Shown piece after piece: positions 11,929 through 23,600 of a stretch of DNA of 64,000 nucleotides. Location of the stretch: positions 42,660-106,659 of the forward strand of contig JALMLS010000270.1 of the NCBI GenBank assembly GCA_038496445.1, given 5' to 3'. This DNA is from Trichosphaerium sp. ATCC 40318. Taxonomy: Eukaryota; Discosea; Flabellinia; Trichosidae. The position numbers and the translations under genes were made by a program. The notes under the pieces were generated by a model, which was not told the origin of the DNA, made no database searches, and worked only from the letters and a program-made list of their open reading frames with translations. How positions within the stretch are numbered: the stretch's first letter is position 1; the number at the start of each line of letters is the position of its first letter.

Positions 11929-13283
11929 TCAGAAAAAATGAGTCGAAACAAAAAAATTGTCGATAGACCTGTCAGTATCGCCGAAACCATTTATTCGTCC
12001 ATTAGTTATACCCATATTCTGTGTTAGGCTTTCAACAAGAATTCTATCATCTCCTCCAGCACCATGAACAGCATTCGCAATTGTTGAGAATGGTTCTAAA
12101 GTGAAAGTAAAATCCTGTGAACAATCGTAATGTTATTTCGTACGTATTGTCACTTCTTCTGCAATCATTACATCATCACCAGAACCGCCAAATAAATTCG
12201 TCATCAAAGAGCACCTGACATACATAATATCATCATCACCACTACCTGAAAACAGTTAAAAAGAGTTTAGTTAAAGTAACGTCTTTACCTGAAATTGTGA
12301 GTACAGAACTGGTTTTAACATCAACGCAATCATCACCAGCTCCCGCATTAATATTTCCTGCAAATGTTGGAATGTCACCATAAGGACCAAGTTTAATACA
12401 ATCGATGCCATCTTGTCCAAAGATATCCGACCTATCACATTACATTTTGAGGCTATTGAGTATTATCATCCGTACCGTTCAGACATCCCCCCTCGCTTGG
12501 ACATTTCTTGCAAATTACTTCCCTCTATTATAATATCATCATCACCTGACGATGCCCTAATGGTTGATGCAGTCGATTGAGTCACTCTTACACAATCATC
12601 ATCATTTCCTAACCAAGTCAAAATTAAATAGTTTATGTCTACGGTGTACCTGCATTTATTAGTCCTAACACTGTCGCCTCGTCCTGTATAAGAATACAAT
12701 CGTTTCCTCCTCTGGCAGTGACACTACCTACGGCTGCCGCTGAACCTCTCACAAGGATGCAATCATTGTTGTTCGTTCCAAGAATATTATTGGATATTAC
12801 AGATTCTACAATCACGCAATTACCAATATCGTCCATCAGCACTAGGAAAATTGTTAGTAAGCGTACGAATGAGTTCTTGGTAAATTATACACGTGATTAA
12901 ACACGTGATAACAAAAAGGAAAAAAACCGAAGGAGCAAATTGGGGCAATAGATCAAAAACACACATAGGTTTTGGTGCTAGCATGAATTCGTTTATGCTA
13001 CTGTAGATGAAATAAAAATAAAAGAAAAAAAAAACCCTAAAATTCCACCACACAAGCGCTAAGTATAACTCACCGTCGCCATCACCGTTTGCGGTTACAG
13101 TCATACAACTATTTTCAAAATCGCAAGTACTACAAGCCATACAATCGCAATCACATCCAGCCGCTTCAGGCAAAGGTGGTTGAGCGTGGTACATGCTTAG
13201 AACTAACAATAGAGGTTAGGTTATCATTATTTTTGAAAAAAATTCGTATAGATACAGATTGTAATCCACAGAATACAAATCAT
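11929..13283 (-). CDS. Secreted protein with RTX-like GDD repeats
   Basis: Predicted secreted protein built from short repeats like the glycine/aspartate calcium-binding turns of bacterial RTX proteins; no catalytic or pore-forming domain is visible and its role is unknown. The start exon (13283-13256) gives a hydrophobic leader MICILWITIFLSMYHAQ after removal of a 53-nt intron, consistent with a signal peptide. Next is a Cys-rich segment GCDCDCMACSTCDFENSC. Then about nine units follow with the core xGxxDDxIxV: IGNCVIVES, NNNDCILVRG, GGNDCILIQDE, NDDDCVRVTQ, SGDDDIIIEG, QDGIDCIKLG, GAGDDCVDVK, GSGDDDIMYV, GSGDDVMIAE and AGGDDRILVE. Many units have Cys at the third position of the turn. The 3' exon ends DNFFVSTHFF. 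At least five introns interrupt it in compatible phase. The unit length is looser than the strict nine-residue RTX repeat, so a beta-roll is an inference. Confidence 0.68.
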
Positions 13284-13489
13284 GTTTGTTGTCCTTATCA
13301 TTTGCTTCAGCTGTTGTATTAGTTATATTTCTCTTTGTGGTTTAAAATCTCGGATTGACTACTGATTGTGAATCTACGAGCCGGAGTTTTTGAAGGTGGC
13401 CTATAAATAAAAAGTCATGTGAAAAAGAGAAGGAATGTTACGCTTTTTTGTTGTTATCAAGAGATACATAGATACGATGACTTACACAT

Positions 13490-13818
13490 GTAAATAGTTA
13501 CCGCCATAATGTTGTGCATAGAGATATAGCTTGAGATGTAGTCTACGCCATTTAGTATATTGTTCATTAGTCTCTTTGAAGGTAAACACTTGTAGACTAT
13601 TGTCTGTTAGGTTTAAAGACCTCTGTGCTTATTTAGGCTACATGAGCGGTTACAATCTCGTGAATGATCTCATGAACTATCTCATGGTAGCAGAAGGTCG
13701 CGGCGTGATATTGACGATAAAGGTTGAGAGTAAACGCGTGAATGTGAGCAATCTGTTACACTTTAAACACTTTGATACTACCAACAATTTGTACATCGAT
13801 ACTGGGCTCGAGAGTTAA
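13490..13818 (+). CDS. Weak candidate gene or 3' exon, unrecognised
   Basis: An open plus-strand segment ends GYMSGYNLVNDLMNYLMVAE, VILTIKVESKRVNVSNLLH, HFDTTNNLYIDTGLES and a TAA. Its codon usage and amphipathic pattern look coding for the last 60 codons, and an acceptor (TTTAG|GC) lies just before GYMSG. No start codon in frame was found upstream, so only a 3' exon is supported. No family was recognised. It abuts the decayed duplicate that starts near 13838. Confidence 0.3.
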
Positions 13819-13837
13819 TTGATACTAGTAGTCCTTA

Positions 13838-14333
13838 AGTCATTCTCAAGGTACAGCGACAACTAAGTATACATTCGCATGTACGACAGGAAGCATGTTA
13901 AAACTATAACAGGTGGACATGTTTCATCTTCACAGTCGACAACATAAACTACAAAGTAAATCAGAATTAATCAAAACAAAAAATTGTCAATATTGTCTGT
14001 CTCATTCAAGTTTACTATTATTTTCTAGAAAGAGAGCGTAGCACTTTTAGCAGATCTAGCAAGAATTAACAGTTCTTTCAAAAGGTGTAGATCTATCACA
14101 ATGTGAACCATTTGCGTGATAATGCTGTCCTTCATAGTGGGGTTTTTTGATAAAAATCAGTCTGTCTCAAAACTTGCATACCAATAGACCTTAGTATCGC
14201 TACCAGTTATTAGCGCATTATTTATACCCATATTCTGAGTGTGCTTTCAACAATAATTCTATCAGCACCGTCATTACCATTGACAACATTTTGAAGTCGT
14301 TGAGTCAGGTTCTACAATAAATATAAACGGCAT
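13838..14333 (-). pseudogene. Decayed partial duplicate of the RTX-like gene 3' end and its flank
   Basis: Bases 13838-13990 repeat 11776-11960 with many changes (shared blocks CTCAAGGTACAGCG, GGACATGTTTCATCTTCACA, CGACAACAT). Bases 14160-14333 repeat about 11965-12115 (shared blocks TTATACCCATATTCTG, CTTTCAACAA, AATTCTATCA). Read on minus, the second block still spells NGNDGADRIIVEST against GAGGDDRILVES of the intact gene, then shifts frame and stops. About 170 bp of unrelated sequence separates the two blocks. It is a non-functional copy. Confidence 0.7.
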
Positions 14334-14727
14334 AATTGTTTGAAAACTTATTCTTGTTCAAGATACTTAGCTCGCTAAAACGCGCTTGCTGGTGTTTCAC
14401 CGTCATTACAACGATACAGTATGGTTCAATATAATATTGTATGGCAACCAAAAAAGAATCCTACGGCTGCCTCCCGTCTTATTAAACGTGCCAAAAAAAA
14501 ACAAAAAAAAGAATTCCGTTTCACTATTTAAACGGTTTGTGACCTATTCAATCGTGTGGAGCACGTAACTGGCATCACATCGTTATACAAGATGCAAAAA
14601 AGTGGTACATAGAAGCTGTTTCGATAAAGGCGCGTTCAAATACGTGAACATGAAGACAGGTTCATTGCCATCAAGGCAAAAAAAAATAATACAAAAACAT
14701 TCGACAAGCGCAAATTTATACTTCCAT
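14334..14727. other. Intergenic, no gene supported
   Basis: A plus-strand frame of about 60 codons at 14386-14568 and a piece ARNWHHIVIQDAKKWYIEAV at 14560-14620 look mildly coding, but neither has a start, splice sites or a family match. The stretch may hold a broken gene. Confidence 0.25.
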
Positions 14728-17630
14728 TTAATACATTATTTGTGAGGAATGCTTTAATAAAAACTGTAAACAAGTTGCAGCTGAACCAACAGCCTAGTGA
14801 GAAGAAAGTAAGAAGAAAGTTTATAACAATAAGAAAAAAAAAAGAAAAAAAAAGTTAGGTACCTTTGTGAAGTTTATTGGATCATCCTTTATCTTCGATG
14901 ATATCATCAAAGATGGTGCAATACTAATAGATATTGCATTAAAATCCATTCTATTAACAGCCTTATGAGACTCCAACAATAGAAAGAATTTCATCAAGTT
15001 TTTCCAAGCATCTTTGTTCTCATACGGCATTGAATTATACTCCTTCTTAAAAGCTGCTATATTAGCTGCGTCACTTCCACCTTTAAAATCTACAAAATAA
15101 AATAGTTAGTACTGTGGGTAGCCTGCGTAGTTACTACAGAAATATAATCTGTAGGTAGTGATGCAGTTTTTAAAACCCTGTCACGGTTTCTGCACTTACT
15201 TAGTGAACAGAGAGTCTTGAAACTTGATTCAGGCCATAACGAATCTGGTAGGTTTACTAAGTATAGTTTTAAAAGACCAGCTATTGTATATGCATCTTCT
15301 CCTTCATAATCAATATTTTTACCTACGAGGAAACATATCAGTTTTGTTTTCTAATATACTTTTCCGTGCCATCATCAATGAGCTCTTTGAGCATTATTAT
15401 CCTCCCCTTAGCACCTGGTATACGTATCATACCCTCCAATCGTACACCGTTCTTTATTAATGCGTTACAACATCCCTGAACAGAAAACATGAGATCAGTG
15501 TAACAGTCAACCCAGAAGTACTTATGCTTATGGTTTTAATCCTACGAAACCGTACCTCTATAATGTGAGGAACACCATCATCTATAGACCTCTTTACGCT
15601 AGCTTTGAGCTTTTTTTTGAAATGAAACTGTGATTTTACTGTATTGTCACTACATAGACCAAACGTAAAAGCAATTGTGCCACTAACTTTTAATGAATTT
15701 TTTCTCCCATATTTTTTATCCGGTGATAATTTGTATTTACGCTCAATACATGACTGCCCTGAACAAGGTGTTTGTGCTAATAACTCCCTACATTATAAAA
15801 ATTAGCTCAAAGACTTTTTTCACAATCCCACTGTGTACAACAAACAATATAATTCCACTTTCATATCAAAAAACAACAAAAAACGTACTCTACTGTAAAT
15901 GATACAGCCCCTTCAAAATCATCTCTACTAACCCTATCATGATCCCATACAGATACTGTAATAACGCTATCTCTACTAACATTTCTATTGACAGATAATG
16001 AGCTTATTGAACATTGTTTAAATAGCATGGACGTACGCTACCCACTGCAAACAAGGCCAATTAGGATTAAGTGTTTTCCAACGTATCTTTGTTTGCTTTT
16101 TAAATTTTCCAACAGAGAATTTACAATAAGGGTCTGACAAACCATCTTCGAGGTTAAGTTAACAGTAACCTTAAATACAAAAAAAAAAGGGCAGAAAAAT
16201 AACAGCGCAAGCGACGTACTTGCATCCTTTGGATAAAGGTTACGACAACAAATATCATGGACAGTTATATACCCCTTCCATTTCTGCACATCAAGTACAC
16301 CACGTGACAGAATAGGTGCCCATAGTATTGGTTTCATTAACGCGTATCTCATGAATAACACTATATGCAAAAATAAAAGTTACAACTTTTTATGTGAGTT
16401 ATCATGTGCGTTTGTACCTGGTTGATCCGTCGCTGATACACGTATTTCATTGTACATGTCGTTATTTACACTTAATATACTCCCTGTATACACCATAATA
16501 GGTAGGATATTGCCAAACGTCTTTCTGACATGCTACAAGGAAATTTAATACACATAGTGCTAAGAAAAAATAACATTTTCTGCCATACCTTAACGAATAC
16601 TAGATGAGCATCGTCATCCATTAGCTGTTTTCTGTTAGTCGCTAAGCGACAAAATGGGTTGCTTTCGAGCGTAGTTTTATTAAGTGCAAGGTATGCTACA
16701 AGTTGATGCCAATCTACAAAAGTATAAACCTTAACGCCGTGTGTTTCAAACAAGGAAATAAGCGTTCTACAAAAAAGAATAATAAGTCTACAAAAACACA
16801 AAAACGCATACGAGCTATGTATTTACACACTCTCGAAAGAGTACATTCAAAACAACACTGTTTTAAAAAAACGTAGACGCACGCATTTTCAGTAGAAGTC
16901 GGATTAGGCTCAACCCACAATAGTGTTGAATGAGAAAAAAAGCGAGTAAATCGCAAATCATCTCTCTTTTGCTCCTCGTACATGTCGTTTGCTTTTTGCG
17001 TAAGATCGATCAAACGTTTAAATCCGGTGCTGAGCGTTGCATCGCATGTGGGAGCATAGACTAACGTTGTAACCGAGCTCATGTTGTTTTTCGCAAGTAA
17101 ACTTTGAGAATCAGTAATGAAAGTCTGCTGGGAAGCCTCTGAAGCTGTGCCATCCGTTGAGACTAGTACTCGAATACGTCCTCTGTCCAGAGAAGCCAAC
17201 CTTGTACGATAATTTAGTAAAGCAACACCTGATAGACATCTACAAAAATGATACTGACGCTACGTACACTCAGATAACGCAAAGGCCGTGATCAGAGAAT
17301 AGTGCGCGGTATTTTTAATTATTGACATCAAAAGCAATCATTTACGCGCACTCACTTCGGTAGTATAGTCGTTAGACTATGTATGCTTTGTATTTCCACA
17401 ACTGAAACGGATAGCTTGTTTTCAACTATGTGACCCATTAAAGGCTTGATAATATCGCTAGAATGCCCCTGCGATATTGCGATGGACAATAACTGTTCCT
17501 CATCTTGTTTTAGTTTCTCAACAACGCTATCTAAATACAAGTTACTAACGGGGACGCTATATCAAAAATACGTACCAATATCTGCGTCTTCTTGCGAATA
17601 GCTATGCATTTTTTGTAGACGACCTGCCAT
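14728..17630 (-). CDS. C2 and RhoGAP domain protein
   Basis: RhoGAP domains stimulate GTP hydrolysis by Rho/Rac/Cdc42; the C2 domain usually places them on membranes. The start exon reads MAGRLQKMHSYSQEDADI and joins in phase to DSVVEKLKQDEEQLLSIAIS. A large N-terminal region follows with ASLDRGRIRVLVSTDGT, SSVTTLVYAPTCDATL, GFKRLIDLTQKANDMYEEQK and FETHGVKVYTFVDWHQL; I do not recognise it. Near 15,900-16,000 a C2 signature appears: TVSVWDHDRVSRDDFEGAV. Then the RhoGAP domain: GVPHIIEGCCNALI, GVRLEGMIRIPGAKGRIIML, EGEDAYTIAGLLKLYLVNLP, ESHKAVNRMDFNAISISIAP, and the last exon AVGSAATCLQFLLKHSS with TAA at 14728-14730. The catalytic arginine finger position is taken by the Arg of GMIRIPG, as in the usual GIFRVSG. 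Roughly ten introns. Class is secure for the C-terminal half; exon edges in the middle are approximate. Confidence 0.8.
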
Positions 17631-18247
17631 CGCTTAGTTTAGCTCACCCAATCGTGCTTTAGCGAATACACAAATTTTACGTTTAGCGAACAAGCTTAAG
17701 TATTCTAAGGACCACAACGGTTCGTTCAAAAGTCACACTAAAGTGTGTAGCCACCGCAAGAGCATACACATCGTGGGTAGTGTAATTGATAAGGGCTGGA
17801 AGGTTTTTGTGACAGCAGACCGTTTGGACTGGATATGAACCGGTTTTTTCGTTTCACTCCGTAACCGGTATTATGATAATCAGCCACAACCGTATATTCT
17901 CAAAAATGCCCTCAACGGTATAATACTAATTAGCCAAAATCGGCCAGATCGGATGTGACCAGCCATAGATTTTTTACGTGACCTCATCTGGTTCTGGACA
18001 TTTTGATCCAAGCTTGGAACTGACCAGGAAGGCTGTATTTGTGGTATATCCACCTAACGGTCGGATCGGTATTTCTGCCATCTCTATGCGGTTTAGAGTG
18101 AAGCGACGTTCAGAGTACAGGCCAGGTTAGATTGATTTCATTCCTAGAATGAATCTAGATTGAAATATCACGTAATTCTAAATCAATCACATCTATATCA
18201 ATCTATATTAGATTGAACTGTTCTAATCATAATTTTAATACACCAAC
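17631..18247. promoter_or_regulatory. Divergent intergenic region
   Basis: This 617-bp stretch separates the starts of the C2-RhoGAP gene (minus) and the Cys-rich gene (plus), so both promoters should lie here. No coding frame is convincing. Notable: repeated AACCGG/ACCGGT cores near 17,830-17,870, and a run of TCTAGATTGAAAT, AATCAATCA and TATATTAGATTGAA near 18,130-18,215, which look like related short AATCAAT/ATTGATT words in both orientations. Confidence 0.4.
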
Positions 18248-19004
18248 ATGAACAACAACGCAAGCAAAGCAATAAATATCAATCGCACTTCTCCTCATAT
18301 CAATTGCCCATTCACAATACACAAAACAAACACCAAACGGGAGCCACAAATGCAAAATTGTGAATGCTGTTGCGAAAAAACAAACGCGGACACGAACTGC
18401 TTATATCAATGCTATAAAGAAGTACCATCTTCAGTTGTTGACGAGGTAACCATGTTACCAGCACCTATTGAAACTATGCCTATTGAAGGATGTCACTTTA
18501 TTTCATGGGACATTCGTAACTGGTTGCATCACGACAAAGCTTGTGAACAGTATTCTATTCTGAATTCCAACGTAGAATATAAAAAAGGTAAATATCAATC
18601 ATAACTTGCTCGCTTTTACTTATATAGTGGTAGATACAGGCTGTCATATATTGACTGATCATACTGATATAGAGGACGTAGATGGCCATAAATATGTTAA
18701 ATTCGTTGGCGCACGTTTCAATCTACTTTATTTCGTAAAGTACGGCAAAGAAGAAACGGCTATTTATGACAAAAACGAGAGTGGCGATTACGTATGGTGG
18801 CCTGGCGTACAACGACACTGCCTTTGTGGAACTCACTTATGCGGGCAGCTGGACTGTTTAAACTGTGGTCACATGCATTTTGAACCTCAATCAATCAACA
18901 AAGAGCGAAGGACATGCACTCAAGCTGGTAAGTGCACGGGAGATCATTATTACACCTACCCAGATGGTAGGCGCGTGAGATGCCCGGATTGCATACTAAA
19001 ATAA
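18248..19004 (+). CDS. Cysteine-rich protein of unknown function
   Basis: Not recognised. Two exons, 18248-18587 and 18628-19004, separated by a 40-nt intron in phase 1, give about 238 residues. The first exon starts MNNNASKAININRTSPHINC and holds a cluster NCECCCEKTNADTNCLYQCY, followed by GCHFISWDIRNWLHHDKACE. The second exon carries HKYVKFVGARFNLLYFVKYG, an alternating beta-like pattern, then a second Cys/His cluster CLCGTHLCGQLDCLNCGHMH and CPDCILK at the end. The spacing C-x2-C and C-x-C with His suggests zinc binding. No signal peptide or membrane segment is visible, so the protein is probably intracellular. Strong coding character and clean splice sites make it a real gene. Confidence 0.65.
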
Positions 19005-19467
19005 ATTTGTTTCACGATTACAAGGCCGTTTTGTTTCCCTCTTGTAGTTGAAAACTCCTCGCGGTTTGTAGTAAACCAAACGTAGATAGATACACTGCCT
19101 TGGTTAAATGTGACAGTTAACGCACTACCTTTACTCAAATCGCTACTACGACAGAACTCTAAGCTGAAATTAGCGTGTGGTACCGTCTTTGGCCTATCTC
19201 TTCCTTTTGGTTATTATTATTTCTTCAAAAAATGTCTCAATAGCACTTCGTAAGCTCAATTAATAGTTCCACGATAACGCTGAGGTTACTCTTTCTCTAC
19301 CAAAAGTCTCGGTTGCCATTACCGACTTCTATTCTCTACTAAGCTCCAGAGAGTATTAGTACAGTAGAGTCGAGATAAATTTTCCGCTATTTGAGTACTA
19401 TTATCAGGCGAAATAAATAATTTGACTTTCATTTTTTTTCTAACATATTTCATCACTGTCTCAAAAA
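19005..19467. other. Intergenic
   Basis: No gene seen. Minus-strand frames at 18956-19138 and 19319-19686 overlap the flanking plus-strand genes and have no family match. Confidence 0.4.
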
Positions 19468-20138
19468 ATGCGTCACGTTGCTGCCTATTTACTTTGCGTT
19501 CTCGGAGGAAAGGAAAAACCATGTAAAGATGATGTAAAAGCTGTCATTACCGCAGCTGGTAAGATTAAACGCACAGGAAAATACTAATCTAGGCGTAAAG
19601 GAGGCGAAGCTGATGATGCTCAACTCGACAAACTGATCGCTGAACTTGGCAGCAAAAACATCGATGATGTACTCAAAGAGGGTCAAGAGGTAATATAAAC
19701 GTTATTACAATATAAACGAGGCGAAAACAGAACTTTCAGTCTTATTTTTTGGGTTTTGCGTTGAATGCGTTGTATTCGCTGTTTTAGCGAAATGTGCGCT
19801 TACGCGCGACTAAAGAAGGAAACTATCCAAGTCGTGTACTAAAGGAATAATAGAAATTGAGCGCTCTTGGACCTATGTCAGGTGGTGGATCCGCCGGTGG
19901 CGCAGCCAAAACAGCAGATGCCGCTGAACCAGGTACAATTACAGTTTTTTTTTCATGCAGTGAACCTTACCGTTTATTTCCTGCACAAAACGTATCTCCT
20001 CCTTCCACTACAATGATTTTGTACCCTTTCTTTGTTAACGATTTAATAGAACCAGAAGAGGAGGAAGAAGAAGAATCCGAAGCCGATCTCGGCGGTGGTG
20101 GTCTCTTCGGTGGTTCCGACGATGATGACGACTGGTAA
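19468..20138 (+). CDS. RPLP2: 60S acidic ribosomal protein P2
   Basis: P2 pairs with P1 on the P0 stalk of the large ribosomal subunit and recruits translation GTPases. Four exons fit in phase: 19468-19558, 19601-19689, 19854-19932 and 20050-20138. The N-terminal dimerisation domain reads MRHVAAYLLCVLGGKEKPC, then VITAAGGEADDAQLDKLIAE and GSKNIDDVLKEGQE, matching the family almost word for word. A Gly/Ala hinge follows (PMSGGGSAGGAAKTADAAEP), then an acidic run of Glu. The tail is unusual: ESEADLGGGGLFGGSDDDDDW instead of the near-universal acidic DDDMGFGLFD end; a GLFG core is kept but moved inward and followed by five Asp and a Trp. About 112 residues, normal for P2. The second exon acceptor was chosen as GTAAAG|GAGGC because only this keeps the EADD frame. 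Confidence 0.9.
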
Positions 20139-20615
20139 ATTTTTAGATGGAGCGGTTTTTAATGCGCTTGTAAAAAAAAAACATAAAAATTACTGTAATT
20201 ATCAACTTTGGTGTACATTGTGACAGTTGTTTACCACATGTGTCATTACCAGTGATGTGGAGCTATTTGGCTATGAGCCCTATATAGCCGGAGATGAGCT
20301 ACTAAGCGTTTTGTTACGTGACGTAACGGTATGTGTAGATACCGCGAAAAGTTAATCAAACGGTACAGCAGAGCGATCATTGCTTACTTTCCTAGTTTAG
20401 CGACTTTCTTGTTTTTTCGTTATGTCAGACTTTTTTTATAAACACGAACAAGATATTCGTACAGATACTCACAGGAGTGCGGTACTTTTTTAAACCTAAA
20501 ATGGACTATTGACTACAAATGACCCCGATTGTTGTGTAACGATCGAATTCAGCCGGTGAAACTAGCAAGTGTCGAAATAATACGTTGAGAGTATTTAAGA
20601 GGGAAATTTAGAGCT
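20139..20615. promoter_or_regulatory. Intergenic, upstream of the kelch receptor
   Basis: No gene in this 477-bp stretch. It should hold the P2 terminator region and the promoter of the next gene. A TTACGTGACGTAACGG block near 20,313 contains overlapping ACGTGACGT/ACGTAA words of the bZIP-site type. Confidence 0.35.
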
Positions 20616-23600
20616 ATGAAAGTTATCGTAGCACTAGCCTGCTTTGTTTTGCTCGCGTGCACTAACGCACAATGGCGTCTTCTTCAAAGCAGTGATACAA
20701 AGGCTCTATCCAGTGGTTCAATGGTGCAACTCGTTTTTTTAGCCTACAGTCTACTAAATAACTAACAATTGTAGACGCTGTTCCTTGAGAACAATTACGA
20801 TATAGATTTGGCATTACTTATGGGCAATGACGGTACGAGCGTTATAGATAGCTCTGGTCTTGTTATTCTAGCAGATGACAACGGTACGGCAATAAAGAGT
20901 TCATTGAGTGCTTAATCGGCAACAATCAACAAACAGCTTTTTAACGCTACCAGGAACTATTAAATTCTCACAAACAACACCTCACAACCTTGCCTCCAGT
21001 TCTCCAATGCAAGACCATGTAGCAACTATGCACCCTGGCGCAAGTACGTATCAATCATTTACATCAATACTCTTTGCAACAATACGTATTGTTTTTTACG
21101 TAAAAAACGTTTATCGCTCGAAAAGGCGACTTCAAAGTCCAAAATTAATTAAGAGTGTTACGTAATGATCATCACTAATATACCCCTTCAGATCAACCTG
21201 TTTTTTCGAATAACATCCCTGTAAATAAGACTGGATTGGTGACAGTCTTCGGTTATGATGGAACAGATTATATAGCTTCGCCACTCGTATTACTTCGTAA
21301 TAGTTCAGGTACTAGCTTTCAAAAATGATTGACATGTTGATTAATAATTTGTGTAGCTTCTTTTGTGGGTATAAATGGTGGTGTTGGTACACTTGTACGT
21401 GACGATCTTGCGCGTGGAGAGTACGCTCAGTGGTTCTGGAGAGAGAATGATGGAGATTCTGGTTTTTTGTTCGTGTTTGGCGGCAGAAATAGTGCGTTTG
21501 TTTCAGAGTAAATATTGTTGTAACGTTGGTAGATACGTCATTCTTTTCCGACGTGCTTAAACTGGATTTTGGTAAGTCTATTGTGTACTCCTACTATTAA
21601 CAGCATTACAGCAACAAACATATGGACAATAGTATCTGCTACTGGCGATGTACCAAGCGGCCGTGCTGGTATATCTTGGGTTGTAAATGAAGCAAATGAT
21701 AGTGCTTACTTCTTTGGAGGTACACAGAACTAGTTGTCATTTGAATAAAGCCATAAACTTACTCGTATGTTAGGTTACAACGGTGAAACGTATTACGATG
21801 ATTTGTTCCAATTTAACTACGGTAATGCTTGTCGTATGTTAGTACAAGTACTAACACGATTAATAGTAACCAATGTCTTTACAAAATTAAACGGTACTGG
21901 TACTAAGCCATCCCCGCGCGCAAATCATATTGCCGAAGCCTTGGGACCATCGTACGTCACAGCTTAAAGAAAAACTAAAGTTAAACAATCTGTAGGCAAG
22001 ATAAAATGCTTATCTTTGGTGGTCGCGAAAGCAACTCTACGTTGGCTAGTAGTGAGGTATATGAGTATGATATTGCAACGAACACATGGCAAGAATACTG
22101 TCTTACAGGTTCGAAAAAAATTGAACGACTTTTTTGAATGATCTATGTACATTGAAGCTGACAGTAGCCGTAGCGTCCGTACCAGAAGCTAGATACAAGC
22201 ATATGTCAGTTAAACTTGAAGAAGAAAACTTGTTTGTCCTTTATGGTGGTATTAACGCTGCTGGTACCACGCTAAATGACGTTTGGATTTTCGGTAAGAT
22301 TTATTTTTGTTGGTGTTGTTCTTTCACACTAACATTTCTTTTGTAGATATCAACATAGAGCGTCAGCAAAGGTATTTATTTTTTATTTTGGTTGTTTTTT
22401 CTTCAAAAAATAATACACGTGAGCGTAATTATTTGGATAGATGCGAAGCTTATGGAAACCCAGATAAATGTGCCTTTGGTGAACGTGGATGTCTTAATCT
22501 TATCACATGTCCTATCACTGTACGAAACTTTATAGTTACCTCATGTTGACGCTTGCTAAGGAATCAAAATGTTTTAATGGATGTGCTGCAAACCGTAGTT
22601 CTTGTGAACAACAAACTTGTTCTGGAGCAACGTACGTAATTGCCTAAAGAACTGGAATCTGTTTAGAAATTAATTAAACTCAAATAATTTATTATTGTAC
22701 GTTTACCACTTGCCTAGTTGTCCAGAGGGTGCATGTGTTGTAAATAATAATTTTTCAGACTGTGATGTGCTACCACGGTGTCCAGTGTTGCAAAAGAGGT
22801 ATTTAATTAACACATTATCTCTTGACAGATTGGCATCTTTGTTGACTGTGATTAGGTGTCCAGGTCTTGGAACATGTGTGTCAGTTGACACTGTATGTGC
22901 TGATCAATGCGCAGGTGACGCGAAATGCGCATACTTTGATGCAAATAATGGTATATTACCTACTTGGTGTTTACAGAGTGTTTGTTTGTACGAGTTCAAT
23001 GGCTGCAGTGCAAATGCGAGTGCTAATCTACAGGTACGAAAATTAGTTTTTTATGACAATATCTATTGACTAGTCCTTACCTTTTGTCCTATGAAGTGTC
23101 CTAATGGAAAATGTGCTGCAACTATTGATGAGTGTAGAGGTTCATGCGTAGCACCAGAATTTGCTTGTTATGATGGCGGATGTAGTGCTGCATGCAAGGA
23201 CGTACGTTCTAACACTTGTTCTTTATTTCGCAATGTTTAATGGTTGTTATTTTAGCCTGCTTGGTATAAAACTCCACGTAGGTTCGATCTAGAAAGTCCT
23301 CTTTCGATACCTCGTGGTACACCTTTATATGGTGCGGCATATGATGCTAATAATGAGGTATTGGCGTACTTTAGGTTGGCATCATTCTCCAATACTGGTA
23401 CGCTTGGCAAACAAAAAGACTCAATACAATATCACTGACTTGCGCGTTTAGTTGTTTCAGAATTTAATGTTCGATCCTTCTCCACTTCAAATCTAAAACA
23501 GATTGATCAAGTTCGTGAATCAGAACTACTTGCGGTTTGGGAAATACCAAGCTTTGAGGCAAATATACTATCATCTGTTATCAGAGTGACTGCACGTATG

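Noticed and set aside
11692-12027. Plus-strand frame MLERLGLSDVKKQLSL
   Set aside because: It overlaps the 3' exon of the RTX-like gene, which shows a repeat family and in-phase introns on minus. No family match for the plus frame.
16472-16801. Separate minus-strand gene starting with MCFCRLIILFCRTL
   Set aside because: This is intron read-through at the front of a C2-RhoGAP exon; FETHGVKVYTFVDW is the true exon and keeps frame with its neighbours.
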